A stretch of DNA of 64,000 bases from Flavobacterium aeripolare (GCF_013294025.1 NZ_JABSNL010000007.1:62001-126000); one strand, 5' to 3'; counted from the first letter of the stretch, positions 17,725-26,217 are shown. The notes: generated from the sequence alone by a model not told the origin. Program-made: numbers and translations.

Positions 17725-18180
17725 TTAGACAAATTTTCTAATGCTGAAAATGATACCCAAGTGAATTCCTTCATGAAAATTATTGAAACTCATAGCATCT
17801 TGAGCATTTTTTAAAGTAAAGCCCGTTGAAGTAGGATATTCTTTGAAGTTTTGAAAAGCATTATTGTCAATATCAATAGCAGTTTGATCGATAGTGCTTA
17901 GCAGTAAACTTTGAATTTCATCTACCTCCTCTTGCGTTACATTATGCTCTGGTTTAGTTCCTTTTTTATACTTTTCGACCATATCGTTAGAAATTTTCAT
18001 GGGCAAGCCAGATAATCCATAAACAAGCATTTGTTGCACCACAATCACATGGGCAATATTCCAAATTAAATTGTTGCTATACCCTGGCGGAATAGTGTTT
18101 AACTGTGCTAATGTATAGTTAGGTAGTATTTGAGAGAGTATCGTTCTACTCGTTTTTGTAAGTTCAAGTGTAGCTTTCAT
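17725..18180 (-). CDS. DinB-family protein
   Basis: A 151-residue four-helix-bundle protein of the DinB/YfiT superfamily, starting MKATLELTKTSR at the ATG at 18180. An open frame upstream overlaps the divergent arsC-like gene and is rejected. Metal-binding histidines expected of the fold are present in NIAHVIVVQQML and NNFHEGIHLGIIFSIRKF. Family members include thiol-dependent metalloenzymes such as bacillithiol transferases, but the substrate is unknown here. The gene is divergent from the ArsC-like gene, with 72 bases between the starts. Confidence 0.8.
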   Translation of the reverse strand: MKATLELTKTSRTILSQILPNYTLAQLNTIPPGYSNNLIWNIAHVIVVQQMLVYGLSGLPMKISNDMVEKYKKGTKPEHNVTQEEVDEIQSLLLSTIDQTAIDIDNNAFQNFKEYPTSTGFTLKNAQDAMSFNNFHEGIHLGIIFSIRKFV

Positions 18181-18201
18181 TATGTTTTTTTTGCTAAAAA
18201 T

Positions 18202-18225
18202 AATCATTTTAAGTTTCAAATGATT
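18202..18225. promoter_or_regulatory. Inverted repeat between divergent dinB and arsC-like genes
   Basis: AATCATTT and AAATGATT, perfect 8-base arms separated by 8 bases, near the middle of the 72-base divergent intergenic region. It has the form of an operator for a dimeric regulator. A near-consensus -7 box for the arsC-like gene (TTTCTTTG, 18227-18234) adjoins it. Function is inference. Confidence 0.35.
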
Positions 18226-18252
18226 TTTCTTTGCACAAAGATCATAAAAACT

Positions 18253-18612
18253 ATGTTGGATAAAATATACTACATCGCGTCTTGCGATACGTGCAGAAAA
18301 ATTATTAAAACCTTGCCGAAGGGGAATAATCTCGCTTTTAGAGATATTAAACAAGACCCTTTAACCGAAGAAGAATTAGCCGAAATGTACCAGTCATCTG
18401 GTAGCTATGAAGCTTTGTTTAGTAAGAAAGCGCAACTTTACAAATCAATGAATCTTAAGGATAAATCCCTTACTGAGGAAGATTATAAAAAATACTTACT
18501 GGAGCACTATACGTTCTTAGCTCGCCCTGTATTTATGATTGGTGGTAAAGTTTTTGTTGGCGGAACGCAGCAAAATATGTTACAAGTTATGAAGGCGCTG
18601 GGCAATGTCTAA
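18253..18612 (+). CDS. ArsC/Spx-family thioredoxin-fold protein
   Basis: A 119-residue cytoplasmic protein from the ATG at 18253; a longer frame upstream overlaps dinB and is rejected. The N-terminal YYIASCDTCRKIIKTL carries a CxxC pair of the arsenate reductase/Spx thioredoxin-like fold. The C-terminal LARPVFMIGGKVFVGGTQQ contains the R-P cis-proline block of the family. Annotation as arsenate reductase is common, but CDTC with no nearby ars genes fits a general thiol or Spx-like role equally well. The stop overlaps the next start by 8 bases. Confidence 0.85.
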   Translation: MLDKIYYIASCDTCRKIIKTLPKGNNLAFRDIKQDPLTEEELAEMYQSSGSYEALFSKKAQLYKSMNLKDKSLTEEDYKKYLLEHYTFLARPVFMIGGKVFVGGTQQNMLQVMKALGNV

Positions 18613-19498
18613 AAGGACTATTGCTCTTCTAGGTGCGACGCTTGTTTCTATTATTTATGGCGTCACGTTTACTATAGCAAAGGATGTTATGCCGGCATTT
18701 ATAGATGCATATGGTTTTATATTGCTACGTGTAAGTGGCTCTACGTTGCTATTCTGGCTAATTTGGCTTTTTATGCCAAAGCAAAAAATTGACTTAAAAG
18801 ATTTTCCTCGCATTATCGCAGCCGCCTTTTTTGGGGTGGCTTTTAATATGCTTACTTTTTTTAAAGGACTAAGTTTAACTTCCCCTATTTCAGCAGCGGT
18901 GATTATGGTTACCACTCCCATGATTGTACTGATTTTATCAGCTATAATTATGAAGGAACGCATGCGAAAGAGAATGGTTACTGGAATCCTATTAGGGTTA
19001 GTTGGGACCGGATCTCTAATTTTATATGGCAAGGCGATAGGTAGCGGTACAAATGCTACGTTAGGAAATGCCCTAGTATTAGTCAATGCAATATCTTACG
19101 GTTTTTACTTAATCATCGTAAAAAAACTAATGGATAAATACAATGCCTTCACCTTTGTAAAATGGGTATACTTATTTGGTTTGCTCATGGTGATTCCTTT
19201 TGGCTACAGTCAAGTAGCAGCGGTCAACTGGTCATTAGTTCCTGAAGCTATCGGTTGGAAAATAGTTTTTGTAGTGGTGATTTCGACCTTTTTAACCTAC
19301 TTACTTAATTTACTAACAATGAAAGAATTAAAACCTACAACAGTAGCGGTATTTATATACTTACAACCCTTTTTTGCGACAGTTTTTGCAATTGGTTTAG
19401 GAAAAGATGAATTGTCTGTGGTTAAAATAGTATCTGCTCTTTTAATATTTATTGGCGTCTATATGGTAACCCAAAAACCCGCGTCAAAAACAATTTAG
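18605..19498 (+). CDS. EamA-type (DMT family) transporter
   Basis: Ten-helix inner-membrane transporter of 297 residues with two EamA repeats (about 5-140 and 155-290). Signatures include PAFIDAYGFILLRVSGSTLLF in the first repeat and LKPTTVAVFIYLQPFFATVFA in the second, the position of the conserved proline-containing helix. It probably exports a small metabolite or amino acid; the substrate is not predictable. It overlaps the ArsC-like gene by 8 bases, so the two are translationally coupled. Confidence 0.92.
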   Translation: MSKRTIALLGATLVSIIYGVTFTIAKDVMPAFIDAYGFILLRVSGSTLLFWLIWLFMPKQKIDLKDFPRIIAAAFFGVAFNMLTFFKGLSLTSPISAAVIMVTTPMIVLILSAIIMKERMRKRMVTGILLGLVGTGSLILYGKAIGSGTNATLGNALVLVNAISYGFYLIIVKKLMDKYNAFTFVKWVYLFGLLMVIPFGYSQVAAVNWSLVPEAIGWKIVFVVVISTFLTYLLNLLTMKELKPTTVAVFIYLQPFFATVFAIGLGKDELSVVKIVSALLIFIGVYMVTQKPASKTI

Positions 19499-19527
19499 CA
19501 ATTTAATAAGTACTTAAAAGCCTTGCT

Positions 19528-19559
19528 TTTGCGGGTTTAGCCCGTTTTAGCTATCTTTG
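19528..19559 (+). promoter_or_regulatory. Promoter of yicC-gmk
   Basis: TTTG (19528-19531), 20 bases, then TATCTTTG (19552-19559): a good Bacteroidota promoter, ending 18 bases before the ATG at 19578. It fixes the start codon, because the alternative TTG at 19557 lies inside the -7 box. Confidence 0.75.
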
Positions 19560-19577
19560 CCCCCTTTATACAACTAT

Positions 19578-20438
19578 ATGATACAATCAATGACCGGTTT
19601 TGGTAAAGCATCTTTGCATTTACCCAATAAAAAAATAACTGTTGAAGTAAAATCCTTAAACAGTAAAGGTTTAGACTTAAACGTTAGAATGCCTTCGCTT
19701 TACCGCGAAATGGAATTAGGACTAAGAACGCAATTAGGTTCTAAACTAGAGAGAGGAAAAATTGATTTTTCTATTTTTATCGAAAGTACTGCAGAACAAA
19801 CAACTACAAAGGTAAACGCACCTATTGTAAAAGCATATATAAGTCAGCTTAAAGATATTTATCCTGCGGCAGATGAAACAGAATTGATGAAAATGGCTGT
19901 TAGAATGCCTGATGCATTAAAAATTGAACGCGACGAAATTGATGAAAATGATTGGATCCAAATTCAAACAGTTATCGAAGAAGCGGTTCAAAACATTCTT
20001 ACTTTTAGAAAAGACGAAGGTGCTTCTTTAGAGAAAGAATTTCAATTGCGCATAGGAAATATTCGCCAGTACATGACTGAAGCTTTAGAACTAGATCCTG
20101 AACGTGTTCAAGCTATTAAAGACCGCTTACAAACTGCTATTGCAGAGTTACAAGTGAACGTAGATGCCAACCGTTTTGAACAAGAATTAATTTATTATCT
20201 AGAAAAATTAGACATCACCGAAGAAAAAGTGCGTCTTACTAATCACTTAGATTATTTTCTAGAAACTATAAATGGAACAGAAGCTAATGGTAGAAAATTA
20301 GGTTTTATCACTCAAGAAATGGGTCGTGAAATCAATACTATGGGTTCCAAATCAAATCATGCACAAATGCAGAAATTAGTCGTTCAAATGAAAGACGAAT
20401 TAGAAAAGATTAAAGAGCAAGTATTGAACGTTCTATAG
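19578..20438 (+). CDS. YicC-family endoribonuclease
   Basis: A 286-residue protein starting MIQSMTGFGKASL, the near-invariant N-terminus of the YicC family, and ending with the DUF1732 domain (TNHLDYFLETINGTEANGRKLGFITQEMGREINTMGSKS). E. coli YicC is reported to be an RNase that promotes decay of the small RNA RyhB. Here it is followed 42 bases later by gmk, the usual conserved pairing, so the two are probably one transcript. Confidence 0.93.
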   Translation: MIQSMTGFGKASLHLPNKKITVEVKSLNSKGLDLNVRMPSLYREMELGLRTQLGSKLERGKIDFSIFIESTAEQTTTKVNAPIVKAYISQLKDIYPAADETELMKMAVRMPDALKIERDEIDENDWIQIQTVIEEAVQNILTFRKDEGASLEKEFQLRIGNIRQYMTEALELDPERVQAIKDRLQTAIAELQVNVDANRFEQELIYYLEKLDITEEKVRLTNHLDYFLETINGTEANGRKLGFITQEMGREINTMGSKSNHAQMQKLVVQMKDELEKIKEQVLNVL

Positions 20439-20480
20439 TTTCAAAAACTAAAAAAGCTACTGAAACAAATTTAACATAAA

Positions 20481-21053
20481 ATGAAAAAAGGAAAATTAAT
20501 TGTCTTTTCGGCACCTTCAGGATCTGGAAAGACAACCATTGTTAAGCATTTATTGGGGCAAGAAGAATTGAATTTAGAATTTTCAATTTCTGCAGCTTCA
20601 CGTGATGCAAGAGGAGAAGAAGTTAACGGAAAAGATTATTACTTTATCTCTACCGAAGATTTTAAAACTCACATTAAGAACGAAGATTTTCTTGAATGGG
20701 AAGAGGTTTACAGAGACAACTTTTATGGTACTTTAAAAAGCGAAATAGAGAGAATCTGGGCTCAAGGTAAAAATGTTATTTTTGACATTGATGTAGCCGG
20801 CGGATTAAGAATCAAATCTAAATTTCCTGAGGAAACGCTTGCTGTTTTTGTAAAACCGCCAAGTATTGATGAATTAAAAATTAGACTCAAAAAACGCTCT
20901 ACAGAAAGTGAAGACAAAATCAATATGCGTATTGCTAAGGCGTCTGTAGAACTAGCAACAGCACCACAGTTTGATGTTGTTATTAAAAATTACGATTTAG
21001 AGGTTGCTTTAGAAGAAGCTGTCGCGTTAGTAAATGATTTTGTAAGCAAATAA
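20481..21053 (+). CDS. gmk: Guanylate kinase
   Basis: Cytoplasmic enzyme that phosphorylates GMP to GDP with ATP. The P-loop PSGSGKTTI occupies residues 12-20. The GMP-binding region contains SAASRDARGEEVNGKDYYF, where many homologues have TTRxxRxGE, and a phosphate-contacting R-R pair lies in KKRSTES. At 190 residues the length is normal. The SAASRDARGEE variant is usual in Bacteroidota. Downstream lies a degenerate four-helix-bundle element, then nadD. Confidence 0.97.
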   Translation: MKKGKLIVFSAPSGSGKTTIVKHLLGQEELNLEFSISAASRDARGEEVNGKDYYFISTEDFKTHIKNEDFLEWEEVYRDNFYGTLKSEIERIWAQGKNVIFDIDVAGGLRIKSKFPEETLAVFVKPPSIDELKIRLKKRSTESEDKINMRIAKASVELATAPQFDVVIKNYDLEVALEEAVALVNDFVSK

Positions 21054-21061
21054 AAAAGCGA

Positions 21062-21311
21062 TTAGTAAAGAGTGATTAGTAAGCAGTCTAAAAGTGGAAG
21101 AAATAAAGAGAAATCATTTAGACATTTTTTAAAAATTTCCAGAGGCCACTTATTCTAAACTGAAACACAGTTACTTATTACTAGTGAACTTGGTTCTATT
21201 TCAATTCATCCTTTGTACAAAGATTTCTTGGGACAAATTGAAGAAGAATTAAAGACGATTAATTCTTTTATTAAAACGCTCAAACACTACTTACTTTTTA
21301 CTAATCACTAG
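21062..21311 (+). pseudogene. Relic of a four-helix-bundle (23S rRNA intervening-sequence type) gene
   Basis: The frame from 21135 to the stop at 21309-21311 reads ISRGHLF, a TAA at 21156, then TETQLLITSELGSISIHPLY and KTINSFIKTLKHYLLFTNH. This matches the C-terminal half of TIGR02436-type four-helix-bundle proteins, whose consensus has a GSLYELETQL-like block; here the glutamate codon GAA has become TAA. The upstream half is eroded. The relic is bounded by inverted repeats built on AGTGATTAGTAA (21070-21081, and the complement near 21296-21308). It is dead and lies between gmk and nadD. Confidence 0.65.
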
Positions 21312-21322
21312 TTACTCGAACA

Positions 21323-21904
21323 ATGAAAATAGGACTTTATTTCGGAACTTTTAACCCCATACACGTTGGTCACTTGATTATTGCTAATCATATGGCTGAG
21401 CATTCTGACTTAGACCAAGTTTGGATGGTAGTAACGCCACACAATCCGCATAAAAAGAAAAGTACATTACTAGACGACTTTCATAGATTGCACATGGTTC
21501 ATCTTGCTACAGAAGGATTTTCGAAAATAAAACCTTCAGATATTGAGTTTAAACTAGCGCAACCTAATTACACCGTAAATACTTTAGTGCATCTAGAAGA
21601 AAAATACCCTAGTCATCAGTTTTCTTTAATCATGGGCGAAGACAATTTAAAATCGCTTCATAAATGGAAGAACTACGAGGTAATCTTGCAAAACCATGAT
21701 ATTTATGTATACCCAAGAATATCCTCTGAAGCAGAAAATTTAGAACTTAAAGATCACCCTAGAATCCACATGATCGACGCCCCTATCGTTGAAATATCGT
21801 CTACATTTATTAGAAACAACATCAAAGAAGGTAAAAACATTCAACCGCTTTTACCTGCAAATGTTTGGGATTATATCGATCACAATATTTTTTATAAGAA
21901 GTAG
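21323..21904 (+). CDS. nadD: Nicotinate-nucleotide adenylyltransferase
   Basis: Adenylates nicotinate mononucleotide in NAD synthesis. It has the nucleotidylyltransferase signature GTFNPIHVGH (residues 8-17) and the C-terminal ISSTFIR block (about 159-165) that binds ATP phosphates; PHNPHKKK near residue 45 is also typical. At 193 residues the length is normal. In related genomes the gene follows gmk directly; here an eroded repeat element separates them by 269 bases. Confidence 0.95.
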   Translation: MKIGLYFGTFNPIHVGHLIIANHMAEHSDLDQVWMVVTPHNPHKKKSTLLDDFHRLHMVHLATEGFSKIKPSDIEFKLAQPNYTVNTLVHLEEKYPSHQFSLIMGEDNLKSLHKWKNYEVILQNHDIYVYPRISSEAENLELKDHPRIHMIDAPIVEISSTFIRNNIKEGKNIQPLLPANVWDYIDHNIFYKK

Positions 21905-22801
21905 TTACTTTAATACCGCTTTTAAAATTGTTTCAATTTTATCAAATACCCCTTTTAAATGGTCATTTTTATTTGATAAAAGGTATACAGCCGTTTCTGG
22001 CATTTTTTCACTATCCCAGATCATTTGCAGCATTCCTGAGTCTAAAAAAGATTTAGCATTGCAATTCCATGTTAACCCTACTCCAGTGCTCTTAGCGATA
22101 GTTGACAGCATTTTAAATTCTGATGGGATAATGTAGTTAGGGATGATCGCAGGTCTTTTCTTATCGAATACATGCAACCAAAATAACTTTACATGTGGAA
22201 TTCCGGCATCGTGTGTAAACCAAATTTGCTCATTCAACCAATGTTCGATAGCTTCGTTATCAGCAGCTTTTATCAAACTTTTAAATTGCTTTTGATCTAT
22301 TGCCGTGGAGCCAACAATAACCTGCTTGATCATTCCTAACTTTGAGCTGAATGTGTCAAAAGTATCATACTGCTGATTCACAATGGCAAAATCGATTTTC
22401 TTTGCATTTACTAGTTCGAATAATGCTTCATTTTCATGAAAACTAAAATCGATATAATCAAATTGCCCTACTAAGGCGCTTGCTAAACTGCTATAAAAAT
22501 CTTTAGAAACACCTACCGTTATCAATCTATTAGCATTAAAAGCTTTGGCTCTAAAACCATTCTCTACATTTTCTAATCGATCGAGCGCATCAATGATTAA
22601 ATTATTGAGTAACTTGGCGTATTCGGTTGGGTCGACTCCTTTAGACTTTCGATTAAATAGTTTGTAGCCTACATGTGCTTCCAGCATAGCGATTTGCTGG
22701 CTCACTGCAGGCTGACTTATAAAAAGTTCTTGGGCAGCTAGTGAAAAGTTACCGTTTTTATAGACAGATTTAAACGTTCTGTACCATTCGAGATTTACCA
22801 T
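21905..22801 (-). CDS. LysR-family transcription regulator
   Basis: A 298-residue regulator with an N-terminal winged helix-turn-helix (about residues 5-62: FSLAAQELFISQPAVSQQIAMLEAHVGYKLFNRKSKGVDPT) and a substrate-binding-like effector domain (about 88-290). It starts directly after the nadD stop on the opposite strand. It is divergent from the exported PfpI gene with 87 bases between, the classic LysR arrangement, so it probably controls the pfpI-adh pair and itself. Confidence 0.93.
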   Translation of the reverse strand: MVNLEWYRTFKSVYKNGNFSLAAQELFISQPAVSQQIAMLEAHVGYKLFNRKSKGVDPTEYAKLLNNLIIDALDRLENVENGFRAKAFNANRLITVGVSKDFYSSLASALVGQFDYIDFSFHENEALFELVNAKKIDFAIVNQQYDTFDTFSSKLGMIKQVIVGSTAIDQKQFKSLIKAADNEAIEHWLNEQIWFTHDAGIPHVKLFWLHVFDKKRPAIIPNYIIPSEFKMLSTIAKSTGVGLTWNCNAKSFLDSGMLQMIWDSEKMPETAVYLLSNKNDHLKGVFDKIETILKAVLK

Positions 22802-22862
22802 GATATAAATATATTTATCACAAACATAATTTAAATTATTTTTACTGATAGCATAATTGCCG

Positions 22863-22870
22863 TAGATTTG
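22863..22870 (+). promoter_or_regulatory. Probable -7 box for the PfpI-type gene
   Basis: TAGATTTG, a match to TAnnTTTG, ends 18 bases before the ATG at 22889. It lies inside the LysR-divergent intergenic region. No clear -33 TTG is seen at the right distance, which would fit an activator-dependent promoter. Confidence 0.45.
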
Positions 22871-22888
22871 TACTTATAAAATAACAAA

Positions 22889-23659
22889 ATGAAAAAAGTC
22901 GCATTATTTGCAATACTAGTATTAACTGTGGGATGCTTTACAGCAACAGCACAAAAAACAAAAAAATCAAAGATGAAAAAAGTATTATTCGTTTTAACTA
23001 GTCATTCAGAACTAGGAAACACAGGAGAAAAAACAGGATTTTGGGTTGAAGAATTTGCAGCTCCATATTATGAATTAGCAGATAAAGGAGTACAAATTGA
23101 TATCGCAACTCCACTAGGAGGACAGCCGCCAATCGACCCTAAGAGTGATGATCCATCTGCAGCAACAGAGGATACAAAACGTTTTGACAAAGACACAGAA
23201 TTAAAAGCTAAATTGAGCAAAACGCACAAATTAGCTGATGTAAAAGAATCTGACTATGACGCTGTATTCTATCCAGGAGGTCACGGACCACTTTGGGATT
23301 TAGCATCAAGCGAAGATTCTAGTAAATTAATTACTTCTTTTTATACTAATAACAAACCAGTAGCATTTGTATGTCACTCACCAGCAGTGTTGAAAAATGT
23401 AAAAGTGAACGGTGAATTCTTAGTAAAAGGAAAAAAAGTAACTGGTTTTTCTAATACAGAAGAAGCAGCAGTAGGATTAACAGATGTTGTTCCATTCTTA
23501 CTTGAAGATGCTTTACAAGCAAATGGAGCTACTTATTCTAAAGTTGCAGACTGGAATCCATACGCAGTAGAAGACGGTTTATTGATTACTGGACAAAATC
23601 CAGCTTCATCTAAATTAGTAGCAGAAAAATTGTTAGGTCAATTGAACGCTAAAAAATAA
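22889..23659 (+). CDS. Exported DJ-1/PfpI-type glutamine amidotransferase-like protein
   Basis: A 256-residue DJ-1/PfpI superfamily protein of the Hsp31-like subgroup. The nucleophile is C162 in AFVCHSPAVL, next to H163; the acidic partner is in GFWVEEFAAPYYEL (about E54), and YPGGHGPLWDL surrounds the oxyanion site. Hsp31-type relatives have glyoxalase III or protein-deglycase activity. Unusually, it begins with a signal peptide (residues 1-22, ending TATAQ), so the product should be periplasmic. An internal ATG at codon 29 would give a cytoplasmic form of normal length. It is followed by a hairpin and an alcohol dehydrogenase gene. Confidence 0.88.
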   Translation: MKKVALFAILVLTVGCFTATAQKTKKSKMKKVLFVLTSHSELGNTGEKTGFWVEEFAAPYYELADKGVQIDIATPLGGQPPIDPKSDDPSAATEDTKRFDKDTELKAKLSKTHKLADVKESDYDAVFYPGGHGPLWDLASSEDSSKLITSFYTNNKPVAFVCHSPAVLKNVKVNGEFLVKGKKVTGFSNTEEAAVGLTDVVPFLLEDALQANGATYSKVADWNPYAVEDGLLITGQNPASSKLVAEKLLGQLNAKK

Positions 23660-23675
23660 TAATTAGTAATAGTAA

Positions 23676-23726
23676 AAGGCTTTACCAAGCTCTTGTTCTT
23701 TTTAAGAACGGGAGCGGTAAAGCCTT
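23676..23726 (+). terminator. Long hairpin between the pfpI and adh genes
   Basis: An 11-base stem (AAGGCTTTACC with GGTAAAGCCTT) encloses GCTC/GAGC and GTTCTT/AAGAAC stems, giving a nearly continuous helix. The run after it (CTTAATTT) is only moderately T-rich. It could be a terminator that is partly read through, or a processing site that sets the ratio of the two messages. Confidence 0.6.
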
Positions 23727-23747
23727 CTTAATTTAAACAGTATCATT

Positions 23748-24905
23748 ATGTTAAACTTTGAATTATATAACCCTACCAACTTAGTTTTTGGTAAAGGTCA
23801 AATGGAAAAATTAGCTGATCTAGTTCCTAAAGGAGCAAAAATCTTATTAGCTTACGGTGGTGGAAGTATTTTTAAAAACGGAATCCACGATCAAGTTATC
23901 AACAACTTAAAAGGACACGAAATCGTAGAATTTTCTGGTATTGAAGCAAATCCTCACTTTGAAACTTTAATGAAAGCAGTAGCAATTGTTAAAGAGCAAA
24001 ACATAGATTTTATTCTTGCAGTAGGTGGTGGATCAGTAATAGACGGTGTGAAATTCATCTCAGGAGCTGTAAATTACCAAGGAGATCCTATCGAAATCTT
24101 GCAGAAAAGAATTTTGATCAAAGAGAATGCTATCCCGTTTGGAACCGTATTAACGTTGCCAGCAACAGGAAGCGAAATGAACTCTGGAGCAGTGGTTACA
24201 ATCGAATCTACTAAGGAGAAATTAGCTTTTGGTGGTTCAGCTTTGTTTCCTAAGTTTTCAATTACTGACCCTACAGTGATCCAATCTTTACCTAAGAGAC
24301 AATTACAAAATGGTGTTGTTGATGCTTACACGCACGTTATGGAGCAGTACTTAACATATCCGCATGAAGGACATTTACAAGATAGAATTGCCGAAGGAAT
24401 TTTGCATACGCTAATTGAAGTTGGTCCTAAAGTAGTTGAAGATCCAGCAAACTATGAGCTTGCTTCAAACTTTATGTGGTCTTGTACAATGGCGCTTAAT
24501 GGATTAATCCAAAAAGGAGTTCCAAGTGACTGGGCAACACACATGATTGGACATGAACTGACAGCTATGTATGGCATCGATCACGCAAGAACTCTTGCTG
24601 TAATCGCTCCAAGTTTATATACTGTAATGTTTGAAACTAAAAAAGCAAAATTAGCACAATACGGAAAACGTATCTTTAACTTAGAAGGTACGGAAGACGA
24701 AGTTGCTAAAGAAGCGATTAATAAAACAGTAGAATTTTTCCATAAAATGGGCATGGATACTAAATTATCTGACTACACAAAAGAGTACAGCGAAACAGCT
24801 GACTTTATTGTAAAACGTTTTGATGAAAGAGGTTGGAAAGGTCTAGGAGAAAAACAAAATATTACATTAGACAAAGTTAAGTCTATAGTTGAAATGAGTT
24901 ACTAG
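23748..24905 (+). CDS. Iron-containing alcohol dehydrogenase (YqhD/BdhA type)
   Basis: A 385-residue NAD(P)H-dependent group III dehydrogenase that reduces aldehydes to alcohols. The nucleotide-binding GGGS motifs are in LLAYGGGSIFKNG and LAVGGGSVIDG. Metal ligands are the aspartate and first histidine in VVDAYTHVMEQYLTYPHEGH and the two histidines in HMIGHELTAMYGIDHA, the YqhD pattern. It lies 88 bases after the exported PfpI gene. Together with the divergent LysR gene this suggests aldehyde detoxification (inference). Confidence 0.93.
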   Translation: MLNFELYNPTNLVFGKGQMEKLADLVPKGAKILLAYGGGSIFKNGIHDQVINNLKGHEIVEFSGIEANPHFETLMKAVAIVKEQNIDFILAVGGGSVIDGVKFISGAVNYQGDPIEILQKRILIKENAIPFGTVLTLPATGSEMNSGAVVTIESTKEKLAFGGSALFPKFSITDPTVIQSLPKRQLQNGVVDAYTHVMEQYLTYPHEGHLQDRIAEGILHTLIEVGPKVVEDPANYELASNFMWSCTMALNGLIQKGVPSDWATHMIGHELTAMYGIDHARTLAVIAPSLYTVMFETKKAKLAQYGKRIFNLEGTEDEVAKEAINKTVEFFHKMGMDTKLSDYTKEYSETADFIVKRFDERGWKGLGEKQNITLDKVKSIVEMSY

Positions 24906-24934
24906 TTCACAATACTGAGCAAATCGGTGAAAAC

Positions 24935-24970
24935 AAGGCGTTCTTAATTTATTTAGGGACGCCTTTTTTA
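24935..24970 (+). terminator. Terminator of the pfpI-adh unit
   Basis: Stem AAGGCGT with ACGCCTT, a 17-base loop and a following T-run, 30 bases past the adh stop. The remaining 24971-25140 is AT-rich with no further feature seen. Confidence 0.75.
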
Positions 24971-25140
24971 TTTACACCTTTAACTAACTCAATATTCATA
25001 TTTATTTAAAAAAATGAGTATTAGTTATTTCAAACGTTAATTTTATAAAAATATTTTATCATTTATCAAATATTCTATCATGTATGTAATATAGATATCC
25101 TATTTGATACATCTGGTGTAGATATTGACTGAGAATTTAA

Positions 25141-25172
25141 TTGCCAATTGTATGCATTTTTAAGTACTTTTG
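25141..25172 (+). promoter_or_regulatory. Promoter of gpsA
   Basis: TTG (25141-25143), 21 bases, then TACTTTTG (25165-25172), a Bacteroidota promoter ending 18 bases before the ATG at 25191. It excludes the TTG at 25170 as the start codon. Confidence 0.65.
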
Positions 25173-25190
25173 ACTAAATTTAAAATAAAA

Positions 25191-26186
25191 ATGGCCGAAA
25201 ATTTAAAGTTCGCAGTTATAGGTGGAGGAAGCTGGGCAACAGCTATTACCAAAATGCTATGTGTAAATCTTGATGAGGTTTACTGGTACATGCGCAATGA
25301 CGCTGCAATAGAACACATTCAAAAATACAAGCACAATCCAAATTATTTGAGTGCTGTAGAATTTGACATCAACAAACTTAAATTAACAAGTGATATTAAC
25401 GAAGCTATTGCTTATGCTGATTATATCATCTTTGCTATTCCTTCAGCTTTTTTAGCAACTGAGCTAGAAAAATTGAACGTTTCACTAAAAAATAAAGTCA
25501 TCTTCTCTGCAATTAAAGGAATTGTTCCGGAGAGTAGCATGATTGTAGGGGAACATTTTCACTTTACATACGACATCCCTTATTACAACATTGGCGTAAT
25601 TAGTGGTCCTTGCCACGCAGAGGAAGTAGCGTTAGAACGCCTATCTTATCTTACAATTGCTTGCGGTGATGCCACAAAAGCTGAAAACGTAGCCGCTAGA
25701 TTAGCTGGAGATTTTATTAAAGTGAAAATCACAGACGATATTATAGGAACGGAATATGCTGCCATGCTTAAAAACATTTACGCTATAGCTGCAGGTATTG
25801 CACACGGTTTAGGATATGGAGATAATTTTCAATCAGTTTTAATGAGTAACGCCATTAGAGAGATGAAAAAATTCATCAAGAAAGTACATAAAATGAAACG
25901 TAATATTAATGACTCCGCTTATTTAGGTGATTTATTAGTTACTGGATATTCAATATTTTCTAGAAACAGAACCTTTGGAAACATGATAGGAAAAGGGTAC
26001 ACTGCAAAAAGCGCAATGCTAGAAATGAGCATGGTCTCTGAAGGCTATTATGCTACTAAAAGCGCCTACAAACTCAATCAAGGCTACGGAGCTAAGACTC
26101 CAATTATAGATGCGGTATATGAAATCCTTTATGAAGGAAAAGACGCTAAAGCGACTTTCAAAAAATTGACGGATCAACTAGACTAA
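25191..26186 (+). CDS. gpsA: Glycerol-3-phosphate dehydrogenase [NAD(P)+]
   Basis: Cytoplasmic enzyme that reduces dihydroxyacetone phosphate to sn-glycerol 3-phosphate for phospholipid synthesis. The 331 residues from the ATG at 25191 begin with the Rossmann motif VIGGGSWATA. The catalytic lysine block is AAMLKNIYAIAAGIAHGLGYGDN, and the SAIKGIVPES and SGPCHAEEV blocks are those of GpsA. Length is normal. The DUF6503-type gene follows after 31 bases. Confidence 0.96.
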   Translation: MAENLKFAVIGGGSWATAITKMLCVNLDEVYWYMRNDAAIEHIQKYKHNPNYLSAVEFDINKLKLTSDINEAIAYADYIIFAIPSAFLATELEKLNVSLKNKVIFSAIKGIVPESSMIVGEHFHFTYDIPYYNIGVISGPCHAEEVALERLSYLTIACGDATKAENVAARLAGDFIKVKITDDIIGTEYAAMLKNIYAIAAGIAHGLGYGDNFQSVLMSNAIREMKKFIKKVHKMKRNINDSAYLGDLLVTGYSIFSRNRTFGNMIGKGYTAKSAMLEMSMVSEGYYATKSAYKLNQGYGAKTPIIDAVYEILYEGKDAKATFKKLTDQLD

Positions 26187-26217
26187 TACAATTTTAATAA
26201 CTAATAAAAGTACTGCC

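Noticed and set aside
18181..18354. N-terminal extension of DinB (58 extra codons)
   Set aside because: It overlaps the divergent arsC-like gene and its promoter, while the ATG at 18180 gives the normal DinB length.
18655..19086. 143-codon open frame antisense to the EamA transporter gene
   Set aside because: Shadow of a strongly conserved membrane protein gene; no start context and no family resemblance.
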